This document shows positions 51,497-60,262 of a stretch of 64,000 nucleotides of DNA, piece by piece. Below the pieces are notes generated by a model. That model worked only from the letters and a program-made list of their open reading frames with translations, did no database searches and had not been told where the DNA came from. The DNA comes from Bacillus pseudomycoides (GTDB taxonomy: Bacteria; Bacillota; Bacilli; Bacillales; Bacillaceae_G). Both the position numbers and the translations under genes were made by a program. The stretch is taken from positions 4,154,001-4,218,000 of the forward strand of contig NZ_CP064266.1 of assembly GCF_022811845.1 (NCBI RefSeq). The letters are read 5' to 3'. Within the stretch, counting starts at the first letter, position 1; the number at the start of each line of letters is the position of its first letter.

Positions 51497-51523
51497 TTCC
51501 TTTATGAAAGGAGGAATTTACTT

Positions 51524-51664
51524 ATGAAATTTCATGTTTTCTTTTTAACGATTACTATTCAAAAGAAGCGATTATCTGAAGCCGAAATGGCGCAAGAACA
51601 GCAATATAAAAAAATTATGGATGACATCCGAGATCATAGAAGCAAATATTATACGCATTTCTAA
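51524..51664 (+). CDS. YrzI-family small protein, copy 5
   Basis: 46 residues beginning MKFHVFFLTITIQKKRLSEA, ending KYYTHF; the nearest to the usual YrzI sequence. GAAAGGAGG precedes it. Last family member of the array. Confidence 0.85.
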   Translation: MKFHVFFLTITIQKKRLSEAEMAQEQQYKKIMDDIRDHRSKYYTHF

Positions 51665-51701
51665 TGATATAACTTAAATATACTGAAAGGAGAGAATTAC
51701 G

Positions 51702-51758
51702 ATGTTAATGGTACGCTGTAAGGAAATGATTTGGATTATTGAGAGGGATTCCACATAG
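51702..51758 (+). CDS. Possible 18-residue ORF after the YrzI array
   Basis: MLMVRCKEMIWIIERDST with GAAAGGAGAG upstream. It is too short for a family call; the strong RBS is the only support, and it could be a remnant. Confidence 0.3.
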   Translation: MLMVRCKEMIWIIERDST

Positions 51759-51825
51759 TCCAATGTGCGATGTTTTAAAAGGCTAATTCTTTCAAAAAAA
51801 TAAGTGAAAATTACACATTGAACTA

Positions 51826-51890
51826 CCCCACCTACCTCTACACGAGCTTGAGGTGGGAGATTCTCCTGTTTCTGCTAGGGCAAAAACAGT
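51826..51890. repeat. Solo end of an IS200/IS605-type element
   Basis: CCCCACCTACCTCTACACGA then GCTTGAGGTGGGAGATTCTC: a hairpin-forming end (CCCCACCT / AGGTGGG) closely like the left end of the TnpB element at 59030 (TACACGTGCTTGAGGAAGGG). There is no tnpA or tnpB beside it, so it is a remnant or palindrome-associated MITE. Confidence 0.6.
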
Positions 51891-51904
51891 TCCTCTCGAT
51901 AAAA

Positions 51905-51943
51905 AAGATACATCGCTTAAAAAGCAATGTATCTTTTTTGATA
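51905..51943 (-). terminator. Terminator of the AI-2E-family gene
   Basis: The stem AAAAGATACAT / ATGTATCTTTT (loop CGCTTAAAAAGCA, itself partly paired) with T runs, just after the stop at 51947. Confidence 0.8.
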
Positions 51944-51946
51944 CTT

Positions 51947-53032
51947 TTATTTCCGGTTATTTCTTTTCATCTTAAACAATCTCACCAAGTTTGAAACAAT
52001 TGTTTTCGTCACAGCGTAAACTGGTACTGCTAAAATCATTCCAATAATACCAGCGAAATTACCTACACCAAGGATTAACACAATGATGGTTAAAGGATGT
52101 ATATTTAATTTCGAACTCATAATACGCGGTGAAATAATGTTACTCTCAAATTGTTGTACAATGGTTACGATAACAATTACCCAAGCTGCTTGCACTGGGG
52201 ATACAAATAATCCAACAATTACAGCTGGCGCTGCTCCAATAAAAGGTCCTAAATTCGGGATAATATTTGTAAATGCCGCTATAATACCTAAAACAAAAGC
52301 ATAGGGCAAATCAATAATGACATATCCGATAAATGTAAATGCACCGACGAATAAACAAACGAGCGCTTGTCCCTGAATATAGGCAGACAACGTTTCGCCT
52401 GTTTCTTTTATAATATGAAGTCCTTCTTCACGATACGATTCTGGTAAAAAACTAACAGCTTTTCCTGGAAATGCATGACCATCTTTAAACATGTAAAACA
52501 AAATAAATGGTACTGTAAATACGACTAATGCAACGTTTGTAATAATACCGAATAAAGCCGTTGCACTCGACGTTATTGTATTTGGTATCTCCTTTAAATA
52601 CTCAATTGCGTTTTTTTCAATCGTTTCAATTGATACATAATCTTGTGTAGCCAGCCATTCAAATAGCCTATGATGAGATAATTCTTGTATGTATACTTTC
52701 CCCTCTTTAATATATGTTGGCATGTTTTTCACTAGGTCCATTAGCTGCTGTGAAATCGTCGGAACGACTACACCAATTGCAACTGCTGCCAGTGTAATGA
52801 TAAAAACATATAACAACAATATCGCTAAACTTCTAGGAACTTTTTTCGCCTCTAAAAACACTAACACTGGATTAAAGATGAAATATAAAAACAAGGCGAT
52901 TAATATTGGGAAAAATAAAGTTGAAATGAATATGCCAATCGGTTGAAATAAAAATGATATTTTTGTGCAAATAAATATAATTCCTACAACCATTAGCACT
53001 TCTAATGTCCAAAAGTGCACTTTCGATTTCAA
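51947..53032 (-). CDS. AI-2E-family transporter
   Basis: A 361-residue membrane protein of the AI-2E (PerM/TqsA) family. N-terminal helices come first, then a large extracytoplasmic part (VVVPTISQQLMDLVKNMPTY ... ), and the conserved GIIAAFTNIIPNLGPFIGAAPA and ILGVGNFAGIIGMILAVPVYA segments. Members move signalling molecules or act as Na+/H+ antiporters; the substrate is not certain. It is a single gene with its own terminator. Confidence 0.92.
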   Translation of the reverse strand: MKSKVHFWTLEVLMVVGIIFICTKISFLFQPIGIFISTLFFPILIALFLYFIFNPVLVFLEAKKVPRSLAILLLYVFIITLAAVAIGVVVPTISQQLMDLVKNMPTYIKEGKVYIQELSHHRLFEWLATQDYVSIETIEKNAIEYLKEIPNTITSSATALFGIITNVALVVFTVPFILFYMFKDGHAFPGKAVSFLPESYREEGLHIIKETGETLSAYIQGQALVCLFVGAFTFIGYVIIDLPYAFVLGIIAAFTNIIPNLGPFIGAAPAVIVGLFVSPVQAAWVIVIVTIVQQFESNIISPRIMSSKLNIHPLTIIVLILGVGNFAGIIGMILAVPVYAVTKTIVSNLVRLFKMKRNNRK

Positions 53033-53183
53033 AAAAACGTCCTCCTTTAAACTAGCACTTCCCTATATTGTATCAAAACATCTAGGAATTTTACACGCTA
53101 TTTTCACCTTCAATGTTCCAAAATGCGAATAAATACACTACAATGAGAATACATACAAATTTGCAGGGTAAAAGGTGATAAAT

Positions 53184-54014
53184 ATGACGCAATGTATTAT
53201 TTGCAGAAAAGAAACGAAAGAACTTAGTGAACAACATGTTATCCCAGAGATTTTATGTGGACATTATTTAACGAAATCAATTTGTGATACTTGTTATGAA
53301 CACCTTACAACAAACGTTGATCGACCATTAATTCGGCATAAGCTGATCCAATACAAAATCGAACAAATGAAGCAACAAATTGATTCCCCTCTTTATACGA
53401 ATGAATACGGTCAAGAATTAGCTGCGGCGGAAACTGAAGAAGTGGAAACGAATGATGAAATATACTATTCTAATGAGTTAATTATGAAACTATGTAAAAA
53501 ACATGATATTTCATTACATAATGAAATTTGGAAAGAAGAACGCGTAACGAAAGTAGCGAGTTCCATTCAACGGGAATTACTTTTAGATAACCGTAAATAT
53601 AAAATGAGTATTTTAAAAATGGCTTATATATTTGCGGTACAGGCGATTGACGGTTATTTTAATGATCCAGATGCGATTGATATTTCTACTATTATATCTA
53701 ATGTTGACTTTATCGAATTAAAAGAACGAAATATTGTTCGTGATTTAAGTAAAAGTTCATTGTGGAATACCCTCAATACAACGAGCGATAATCACTACTT
53801 TATTTTATTAAGTGATAAAGATGGCTTGTTCTGCTTCATTCGCCTATTTGATATTTTTGATGTTGTTGTCCATCTTTCTAGAAAAACATATCAACTTTCC
53901 TCCCCAATTGTTGGAGTTAATGATGTAGAAAAGCAAGAATTCTATATTGAGAATTTAAAACAATATATGGATGAGTTATTTAAACAAAAGAGTACACAAA
54001 CGACTCGCGTTTAA
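53184..54014 (+). CDS. HNH-type putative endonuclease-like protein
   Basis: A 276-residue protein. Residues 1-45 contain CIICRKETKELSEQHVIPEI and CDTCYEHL, the C-x2-C ... H ... C-x2-C zinc pattern of HNH_5-like domains. The larger helical remainder is unrecognised. The ATG at 53184 follows AAAGGTG by 7 bases. It could be a nuclease of unknown target or a zinc protein that lost nuclease activity. No restriction or prophage genes are adjacent. Confidence 0.7.
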   Translation: MTQCIICRKETKELSEQHVIPEILCGHYLTKSICDTCYEHLTTNVDRPLIRHKLIQYKIEQMKQQIDSPLYTNEYGQELAAAETEEVETNDEIYYSNELIMKLCKKHDISLHNEIWKEERVTKVASSIQRELLLDNRKYKMSILKMAYIFAVQAIDGYFNDPDAIDISTIISNVDFIELKERNIVRDLSKSSLWNTLNTTSDNHYFILLSDKDGLFCFIRLFDIFDVVVHLSRKTYQLSSPIVGVNDVEKQEFYIENLKQYMDELFKQKSTQTTRV

Positions 54015-54054
54015 GAATCTTTTATTTTTCAAAAATAAGTAGAGGAAGCGAATA

Positions 54055-54411
54055 ATGATTATTCCTATTTTACGAAGTTTTAATGAAGAAAAGGCAAAAG
54101 AATTTTATATACATTTTCTAGAATTTAAATTAGATTGGGAGCATCGCTTTAGCGAAAATGCTCCTTTATACATGCAAGTTTCCTATCTTGATAATATACT
54201 TCACTTATCTGAACATCATGGAGACTGTTGTCCAGGTGGAGCGATTAGAATTGAACTCTCACAGATCGAACAGTTCCACAAAAAATTATTATCCAAAAAA
54301 TATAGCTATTCTTGTCCTGGTCTTGAGGTTACACCTTGGGGAACGAAAGAAATGGAACTATTAGATCCATCTGGTAACAAAGTTATTTTTTACGAATTGA
54401 ATCATAGTTAA
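54055..54411 (+). CDS. Glyoxalase/bleomycin-resistance (VOC) superfamily protein
   Basis: A 118-residue VOC fold protein: FNEEKAKEFYIHFLEFKLDW at the N-terminus and the C-terminal GTKEMELLDPSGNKVIFYE, with H in ILHLSEHHGDC as a metal ligand candidate. It resembles bleomycin-binding immunity proteins in length. Substrate unknown. It lies 40 bases after the HNH gene and may be co-transcribed with it. Confidence 0.88.
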   Translation: MIIPILRSFNEEKAKEFYIHFLEFKLDWEHRFSENAPLYMQVSYLDNILHLSEHHGDCCPGGAIRIELSQIEQFHKKLLSKKYSYSCPGLEVTPWGTKEMELLDPSGNKVIFYELNHS

Positions 54412-54447
54412 ATAACAACAATTCAAAATAAGAACATACGGTCTCCT

Positions 54448-54476
54448 TTCTTGATGAAAAGGCACTATGTTATAAT
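54448..54476 (+). promoter_or_regulatory. Candidate promoter of the antitoxin RNA
   Basis: TTCTTG (54448-54453), 17 bases, TATAAT (54471-54476) on the plus strand, pointing at the 3' end of the toxin gene. Confidence 0.55.
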
Positions 54477-54483
54477 GAATATG

Positions 54484-54660
54484 AAAAGAACAATACAATC
54501 GTATAAAACAATTATAAATTGTATATAAATAAAAAAGACTAGTGTGCGGCTACACACCAGTCCATGTAACTTAGCAGATTGGATTGTTCATTTATCCTAT
54601 TTGTTTCTTACAAACGAGACAACCCACATTCTATTGGCGTAGGTGGGTTGTTATTTTTTG
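54484..54660 (+). ncRNA. Candidate antisense antitoxin RNA of a type I toxin-antitoxin locus
   Basis: The plus-strand promoter at 54448 and a strong terminator (ACAACCCACATT / TAGGTGGGTTGT then TATTTTTT at 54619-54659) define an RNA of about 175 bases with no open frame. Its 3' part overlaps the last codons and 3' UTR of the minus-strand toxin gene, the layout of SR4/bsrG and RatA/txpA. The 5' end is an estimate. Confidence 0.6.
54531..54562 (-). terminator. Terminator of the toxin mRNA
   Basis: On the minus strand the stem GACTGGTGTG / CACACTAGTC has a 6-base loop and is followed by TTTTTTATTT. It lies 90 bases beyond the toxin stop, so the toxin mRNA overlaps the antitoxin RNA. Confidence 0.8.
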
Positions 54661-54743
54661 AGCTTATCGATTAAAACGACAACAAACGTTAACAGTGCAA
54701 CGAGAAATAATCCACCTTGCAATAATAACGCAATTTCACTCAT
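54651..54743 (-). CDS. Type I toxin, holin-like small peptide
   Basis: 30 residues: MSEIALLLQGGLFLVALLTF VVVLIDKLKK (one hydrophobic helix, then D-K-L-K-K), the pattern of the putative holin-like toxins (TxpA/BsrG/BsrE relatives) of Firmicutes. A very strong GGGAGGTGAT site precedes the ATG but lies in an inverted repeat (ATTATCAC / GTGATAAT), which would hide it in the mRNA. Expected to act at the membrane and be silenced by the antisense RNA. Confidence 0.82.
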   Translation of the reverse strand: MSEIALLLQGGLFLVALLTFVVVLIDKLKK

Positions 54744-54776
54744 TCATTATCACCTCCCTTCTATCCGGAGAAGTGA
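54744..54776 (-). promoter_or_regulatory. RBS-sequestering hairpin in the toxin 5' UTR
   Basis: ATTATCACTTCTCC pairs with GGGAGGTGATAAT across a short loop, masking the ribosome binding site. SD/anti-SD pairing of this kind is a known control of type I toxin mRNAs. Confidence 0.7.
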
Positions 54777-54847
54777 TAATTGAACAACCAACCATACCAT
54801 AAGTTACCTCTTAATTTTATCATATTTTTTAATTTTTTACGATGAAA

Positions 54848-54876
54848 ACCAGCAAGCTAGAAGCTTGCTGGTTTAT
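54848..54876 (-). terminator. Terminator of the lrgAB-like operon
   Basis: A perfect 11-base stem ACCAGCAAGCT / AGCTTGCTGGT with a 3-base loop; T-rich on both strands. Confidence 0.8.
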
Positions 54877-54902
54877 TTTGTTACCTCACAATTTTTTCTA
54901 AA

Positions 54903-55574
54903 CTACATAAATAACTCTATTCCGTATGGTACTAATATACTTATGAATAAACCAGTTACTATCATTGTGACTGAGCCGATAGTCGCTGCTTCCTCGCTCT
55001 CTTTCAAAATACGGCTTACACCAATAATATGCGACGCACATCCCATTCCGACTCCCTTTCCAATCGTACTTGTTATACGGAAGAACTTCAGCACAATTGG
55101 CCCTAATACAGCTCCGGTTATGCCAGCAACTACTACAAAACTGGCTGTCATAGAGGGAATACCACCTATTTGATTAGATAACGAAATAGCAATTGGCATC
55201 GTCGTCAATTGTGGTATAGCAGTTAATATAAGCTCCTTGTCTATTTGGAATATTTTTCCAAATAACACATTTATACTTACCAGCACAATTATCCCGACTA
55301 CTACCCCTATAAGTATCGAGAAAAAATTTTTAATTAGTATACTTCTCTCTTTAAACAGCGGGATAGCTAAAGCGACGATTGCTGGACTAAGAAATTCAGA
55401 AAGCAAATTCCCGCCGTTTTCTTCATAATAATCATGAGAGATTTCAAAAATAAGCAGTAAACAGATCATTGCTGTTGTAACTGTTAATACTGGTAACATA
55501 AAAGGAGACGCAAATCTGTTATATATTTTTGTTGCTAAAAAATATAAAATAACAGTTATTATAATCCAACTCAT
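54903..55574 (-). CDS. LrgB/CidB-family membrane protein
   Basis: A 223-residue membrane protein with seven to eight helices and the LrgB pattern: FLSPAIVALAIPLFKERSIL, LTAIPQLTTMPIAISLSNQIGG, MGCASHIIGVSRILKESEEA. LrgB/CidB act with LrgA/CidA in control of murein hydrolase activity and in pyruvate or overflow metabolism. It follows the LrgA-like gene by 23 bases. The sequence does not decide between the Lrg and Cid names. Confidence 0.9.
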   Translation of the reverse strand: MSWIIITVILYFLATKIYNRFASPFMLPVLTVTTAMICLLLIFEISHDYYEENGGNLLSEFLSPAIVALAIPLFKERSILIKNFFSILIGVVVGIIVLVSINVLFGKIFQIDKELILTAIPQLTTMPIAISLSNQIGGIPSMTASFVVVAGITGAVLGPIVLKFFRITSTIGKGVGMGCASHIIGVSRILKESEEAATIGSVTMIVTGLFISILVPYGIELFM

Positions 55575-55597
55575 ATGAAAAACTCATCCTGTCGTTT

Positions 55598-55954
55598 CTA
55601 TTTTTTTGAGGTCACTAAAGATTGACTCATATACCCTGAAATGAGCAACGTTACTAGAGTGCTTACAATTACAATAAAAAACATTATACTTCCCTTATTA
55701 AAAAAAAAGGAACCATAATCCATTAACCCTGTTGTAGAAGGAATTAAAAATAAAGGTAAAAATGCTATTAATTTTTCTGCACCTAACTCAAACCACCTAA
55801 CCTGCACAATACCGGAATAAAGAAGAATAAAAAGCATTAGCATTCCTATTAAACTCCCTGGCATTGCTAGATTGAATGTCTTCTGCATCCATTCCCCAGC
55901 CAAGCTAAACATATATAACATTCCTACCTGGAGCAAAAATACTATGAACTTCAA
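55598..55954 (-). CDS. LrgA/CidA-family holin-like membrane protein
   Basis: A 118-residue protein with four helices and the LrgA signature (NLAMPGSLIGMLMLFILLYS, EKLIAFLPLFLIPSTTGLMDYG). First gene of a two-gene operon with the LrgB-like protein. No LytSR two-component genes are adjacent here. Confidence 0.9.
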   Translation of the reverse strand: MKFIVFLLQVGMLYMFSLAGEWMQKTFNLAMPGSLIGMLMLFILLYSGIVQVRWFELGAEKLIAFLPLFLIPSTTGLMDYGSFFFNKGSIMFFIVIVSTLVTLLISGYMSQSLVTSKK

Positions 55955-56135
55955 CTAGACACCTCCAGATATTCAGTAAATTTCAACCTAACAAACTATG
56001 AAATCTAAATATTTAACTTTTAATAATTTAGTTGCATATTCATCTGAAAAATCCAGACTTTTTTCTGTAAATCCCTCTTTTTTCTTATTCAAAATAACTA
56101 ACGTACTTATAGGTAGAATTTCTTAAAACGATTCA

Positions 56136-57608
56136 TTATAAAATACAATCTTCTTTTATTACGCGAAATGTTCTCAGTTCAAAATCTTCAGTACCTTGAA
56201 CAGGAAGACCTACTTCCTTATTCTTTTTCGTGTATATTAGATTTTCTTCCATAATAATTTCGCCAGGAATGAAAATGGGAATGCCGGGTGGATAAATCAT
56301 AACAAATTCAGCCATAACTCTCCCTACCGCTTCTTCAAATGGAACCATTTCAGTTTCAGCGTAGAATGCTTCACGCGGTGTTAACGCAAGTACTGGAATA
56401 TCTGGCAATAATACAGACGTATTGATATTTACATTTATCTGATTTTCAAAAGTAACCGATAGTTCTTTCAACGCATGAACAAGCTTTAATAAATCTTGTT
56501 CCGTATCACCTGGTGTGATAATACAAAGAATGTTATACAAATCTGACAGTTCAACTTCAATATTAAATCTTTCACGAAGCCACTTTTCTGCATCATAGCC
56601 AGTAATGCCAAGATCTTTTACTGAAATTAAGAGTTTAGTTGGATCCATAGCAACAGCAGCATTTGTACCCAAAATTTCACGACCGACACAGTACATGTAG
56701 TCAATTTCATTAATTTGTTCACGAGTTTGTTCAGCCAAACGAATCGTAGTTTCTATTAAAGCCTGTCCCTCAGTCGCTAGTCGTCTTCTCGCTACATCCA
56801 AAGATGCTAACAAAATGTAAGAAGTGGATGTAGTCGTTAACATACTTAAAACCGCTTGTACACGCTTCGGCGAAATACGACTTCCTTGCAAATTCAAAAT
56901 AGAGCTTTGTGTCAATGAGCCCCCTAATTTATGCACACTTGTCGATGCCATATCAGCTCCTACTTGCATCGCCGAAAAAGGAAGCTCATCGTGGAAATGT
57001 ATATGAGCACCATGCGCTTCGTCTACTAAAACCGGTATATCGCGCATATGAGCGATATCTACAATTTTTTTCAAATTTCCAGAGATTCCAAAATAAGTAG
57101 GGTTAATTACAAGTATAGCTTTAGCATCTGGGTGCTGCTTCAACGCTTTTTCTACAGACTCAGGTGTAATCCCATGTGAAATACCAAGATTCCTGTCAAT
57201 CTCAGGATGAATAAAAATAGGAGTTGCACCAGAAAAAATAATACCGCTCATTATAGATTTGTGTACGTTGCGTGGTACTAAAATCTTCTCTCCTGGTCCA
57301 CATACACTCATTACCATCGTCATAATGACACTACTTGTTCCTTGAACAGAAAAGAAAGTATAGTCAGCTCCAAATGCTTCAGCAGCAAGATCCTGTGCCT
57401 GTTTAATTATTTCTTTTGGATGATGTAAATCATCCAATGGAGCGATATTAATCAAATCTATAGAAAGAGCATTTTCGCCAATAAACTCTTTAAATTCAGG
57501 ATCCATCCCTCTTCCTTTTTTATGACCCGGAATATGAAATTGGATTGGTTGTTTTTGTGCATGTTCTACAAGTGCAGTAAACAACGGTGTTTTAAATTGA
57601 GAACACAT
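56136..57608 (-). CDS. Orn/Lys/Arg decarboxylase family PLP enzyme (SpeA/YaaO-like)
   Basis: A 490-residue fold-type I decarboxylase. It has QFHIPGHKKGRGMDPEFKEF at the start, SVQGTSSVIMTMVMSVCGPG (PLP phosphate site), VDEAHGAHIHFH and the PLP lysine in TSVHKLGGSLTQSS, plus a C-terminal domain ending in the FIPGEIIMEEN motif. It makes agmatine or cadaverine for polyamine synthesis; arginine is the usual substrate of the Bacillus relatives. It is a single gene on the minus strand. Confidence 0.92.
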   Translation of the reverse strand: MCSQFKTPLFTALVEHAQKQPIQFHIPGHKKGRGMDPEFKEFIGENALSIDLINIAPLDDLHHPKEIIKQAQDLAAEAFGADYTFFSVQGTSSVIMTMVMSVCGPGEKILVPRNVHKSIMSGIIFSGATPIFIHPEIDRNLGISHGITPESVEKALKQHPDAKAILVINPTYFGISGNLKKIVDIAHMRDIPVLVDEAHGAHIHFHDELPFSAMQVGADMASTSVHKLGGSLTQSSILNLQGSRISPKRVQAVLSMLTTTSTSYILLASLDVARRRLATEGQALIETTIRLAEQTREQINEIDYMYCVGREILGTNAAVAMDPTKLLISVKDLGITGYDAEKWLRERFNIEVELSDLYNILCIITPGDTEQDLLKLVHALKELSVTFENQINVNINTSVLLPDIPVLALTPREAFYAETEMVPFEEAVGRVMAEFVMIYPPGIPIFIPGEIIMEENLIYTKKNKEVGLPVQGTEDFELRTFRVIKEDCIL

Positions 57609-57721
57609 TTTTAGTATTCACCCCTAAAAAAATATTTTTAATATATCTTTCTCTTCTTATAATAAAGAATAGTTCTAAGAAACAAACATCCAATTTGATA
57701 ATATTTTCACCATCCACTTAC

Positions 57722-57870
57722 GTGAATGACCCCTCCTTAACACTCTTACGAGTCGTTTGAAGAAGGGGCTTCCTGTTTCATAGAGCGTTGCTGCTTGGGA
57801 ATCCAAGTAGTCTTACATACTCTTCACTGGCGTCGTTTATACTGTTTGGACACAACCTTGCCCTACAGTT
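57722..57870 (-). ncRNA. Predicted omega (reRNA) guide region of the TnpB element
   Basis: About 150 bases between the tnpB stop and the right end, with compact GC-richer structure (CCAGTGAAGAGTATG, TTGGATTCCCAAGC). In this family the TnpB 3' region specifies the guide scaffold, with the guide taken from flanking DNA. The position is by family analogy only. Confidence 0.5.
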
Positions 57871-59004
57871 TCATTCTTCGGTCGTTCTCATAAGTAATCG
57901 CTCTAATCCTTTCCGTAAAATGTTTAGACTTGCATTATGATCCCTGTCTAATACCGTTCCACACTTTGCACAAATATGCGTCCGAATAGAAAGTGATTTT
58001 TTTACACGATTCCCACAGCTAGAACAATCTTGTGATGTATACGCCGGATCTACTTTCACAAGTAGGCCTCCGAATTTCTCACACTTATACAAAAGCATCT
58101 TACGAAAAGCGCCCCAGCCTGCATCCGAAATCGACTTCGATACTTTCCGATTCTGAACCATCTTTCGAATATCAAGATTTTCTATACAAATCACCGAATA
58201 CATTTGCGTGAGATGATAACTTAATTTGTGTAAGAAATCTTTTCATTGATTCGCTACCTTTTCATGAAGGGTCTGGATCCGTCCCACTTGCTTCTTATAG
58301 TTCGCAGAGCCTTTCTTTTTCTTCGAAAGGTTACGCTGTGCTTTCCTCAGTTGTTTTTCTTTTTTCAGAAGAAATCTTGGATTTTCAAATACCATTCCAT
58401 TTGAAAGAACAGCGTATTGATTCAGTCCTACATCTATACCAATTGCATTTTCCATATCAATAGAGGGAGATACATCCTGTCTTTCGACACTAAAAATAAC
58501 GTACCATCTCTTCGATTGGCGTTTCAGAATCAACTGTTTGATTGTTCCTTCTATCGGCCGATGCAGATGGATATCCATTTCCCCTAATCGTTTGTTATAT
58601 AAATTTCCGTTATCTGCAAATGACATCTCAAAGCGGTGTTTCCCATTCGATTTGTATCCAAATTGAGGGAAAGTGAGACTATTATAGTCTTTATACTTTT
58701 TCAATTTAGGATAGTTTGTATCCCCACGAAAAAAGCCATCATATGCCTTTTTAAGTCGTAAAAATACTTCTTGTAAGGGCTGTGATGGCACTTCTTTGAG
58801 AAAAGGATACCTCTTCTTATCGATTACTTGTTGCTTTTGCATATCAGAACGTGTATACAATTGTTTGTTTTCCTTATATTTTCTTTGTTTATCTAAAAGA
58901 GCAGAGTTATAAGTTTGACGACAATATTGTAGCCAACGATCTAACGTTTCTTTTTGTTCTTTGGTTGGGAAAATCTCGTATTTTTGGCTTAGCAATATTG
59001 TCAT
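57871..59004 (-). pseudogene. TnpB (OrfB) RNA-guided nuclease gene broken by one in-frame TGA
   Basis: Residues 1-253 (MTILLSQKYEIFPTKEQKET ... HEKVANQ) end at a TGA at 58240-58242. The same frame continues KDFLHKLSYHLTQMYSVICI and 120 more residues. RuvC residues are visible: D in AIGIDVGLNQYA, E in CIENLDI and D in LDRDHNASLNI; the zinc ribbon is CSSCGNRV and CAKCG. Homologues usually have R or a similar residue at the stop (CGA to TGA). With the TGA read as stop, the RuvC domain is split and the nuclease is inactive. Confidence 0.85.
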
Positions 59005-59074
59005 CCCCTCCCTATCACCTGGGCTATACCCTACACGTGCTTGAGGAAGGGGACTTCTGTTAGAGTACTGTTAA

Positions 59075-59127
59075 AACAAAAAACCGCATCTCCGGCCCTT
59101 TTTACAAGTTCCTCAAATGCGGTTTCG
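59075..59127 (-). terminator. Terminator of the 59181 gene
   Basis: The stem AAACCGCAT / ATGCGGTTT around a 27-base loop, with TTTTTTGTTTT on the minus strand. Confidence 0.65.
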
Positions 59128-59180
59128 GTTCATTTTCCAGCAATTATCCGTCTAATAACAAATGTAATTGTGTCTCCTTG

Positions 59181-60248
59181 TTATATATTTCGTTCACTTT
59201 GTTCTAATTTTTCAACAATCGCTTCATAGAATTTTCGCTCATCATCCGCATTTACATGCACACGATTCGCTGACTTTGTAAATCCATATAATAGTTGTGC
59301 TTTTAATGGTGCTTTTAACTTTATTTCAAATGTTGCTGGTTCTTTAATAAATTCCATTATAGTTGCTTCAAATACCTCTTTTTCTTCTTCCTTAGTTAAT
59401 ACATCACCTTTATAAAATGTAATTTCTTCTATTTGAGCAAATGGTACAACAATTTTTTTACCTAATCCAACCTGGATAATGATTTCCTTTTCTGTCATAA
59501 TATATGGATTTTTACGGATTGCTTGTATCTCAGCTAAAAAATAGAGCATTCCATATATATTTAAAATGAGTAAAATCCAAGCTAAAACTGGATTCCATTG
59601 ATGAAGTAAATAGTGAAATCCAATACTTTCAATTACTGTTGCATGAATTAACATGATATAAAATGCAATTGCCCCTGTTTTTTTATGATATGAAAAAGTA
59701 TTTTTATTTTCTAGAGGCTTCGTACACCAAGCAAACAACGCATAATATAGTAATTTACATTCTGATACAATAACATTTACCGCTACCGTTCTTTTTAATG
59801 TAGCATCTATTGCTTTATCAATTGCATATGAAAAATTTAGAAATTCTAATTTATATTCTTTATACCTTTTCATAATCTTAGGTAGTTTTCTCGCAATCTT
59901 ATACAATATAAATAGCTCTAAACATAAAAAAGCAATTTCTCCTGCAACTAAAATATAAGAAATAAATGCAAACGACTGTAAATAATCGCTCGGAATAATG
60001 AATCTTGCGGCGATATACCCCGCAATTATAACCGGGAATATATAAGTTAATGAGTAGCGTTTACGTATAATAAAAAAATACGTAATGACTGGAATGACAA
60101 TAAGAAAATCTAACAAAGACCCTAGCACCATTTCCTTCGGTATAGCGGGTACAATAGGAAGTGTATATGCTTGATAATTCGAAAGTACAATTAAGCCTAT
60201 AAAACAAATACCGATACTCTTTCTTTTACTTGAAATAGATCCACTCAT
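59181..60248 (-). CDS. Hypothetical polytopic membrane protein
   Basis: A 355-residue protein with about eight hydrophobic helices in the first 240 residues and a C-terminal cytoplasmic beta-rich domain of about 110 residues (IIIQVGLGKKIVVPFAQIEE, PH-domain-like). No recognised catalytic motif. It lies 14 bases after the TPR gene, and the block of genes to 63063 is probably one operon or two overlapping units. Confidence 0.7.
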   Translation of the reverse strand: MSGSISSKRKSIGICFIGLIVLSNYQAYTLPIVPAIPKEMVLGSLLDFLIVIPVITYFFIIRKRYSLTYIFPVIIAGYIAARFIIPSDYLQSFAFISYILVAGEIAFLCLELFILYKIARKLPKIMKRYKEYKLEFLNFSYAIDKAIDATLKRTVAVNVIVSECKLLYYALFAWCTKPLENKNTFSYHKKTGAIAFYIMLIHATVIESIGFHYLLHQWNPVLAWILLILNIYGMLYFLAEIQAIRKNPYIMTEKEIIIQVGLGKKIVVPFAQIEEITFYKGDVLTKEEEKEVFEATIMEFIKEPATFEIKLKAPLKAQLLYGFTKSANRVHVNADDERKFYEAIVEKLEQSERNI

Positions 60249-60262
60249 ATAATCCCCCCTTT

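Larger units (their letters stand above)
57722..59056 (-). mobile_element. IS1341-type (TnpB-only) IS200/IS605-family element
   Basis: The right end (57722-57870) carries TTCAAACGACTCGTAAGAGT and AAGGAGGGGTCATTC when read on the minus strand, and the left end (about 59006-59056) carries CTTCCTCAAGCACGTGTAGG. It contains tnpB only, with no tnpA, and has no target duplication, as expected for this family. The 3' region after tnpB would encode the guide (omega) RNA. tnpB is interrupted by a TGA. Confidence 0.82.
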
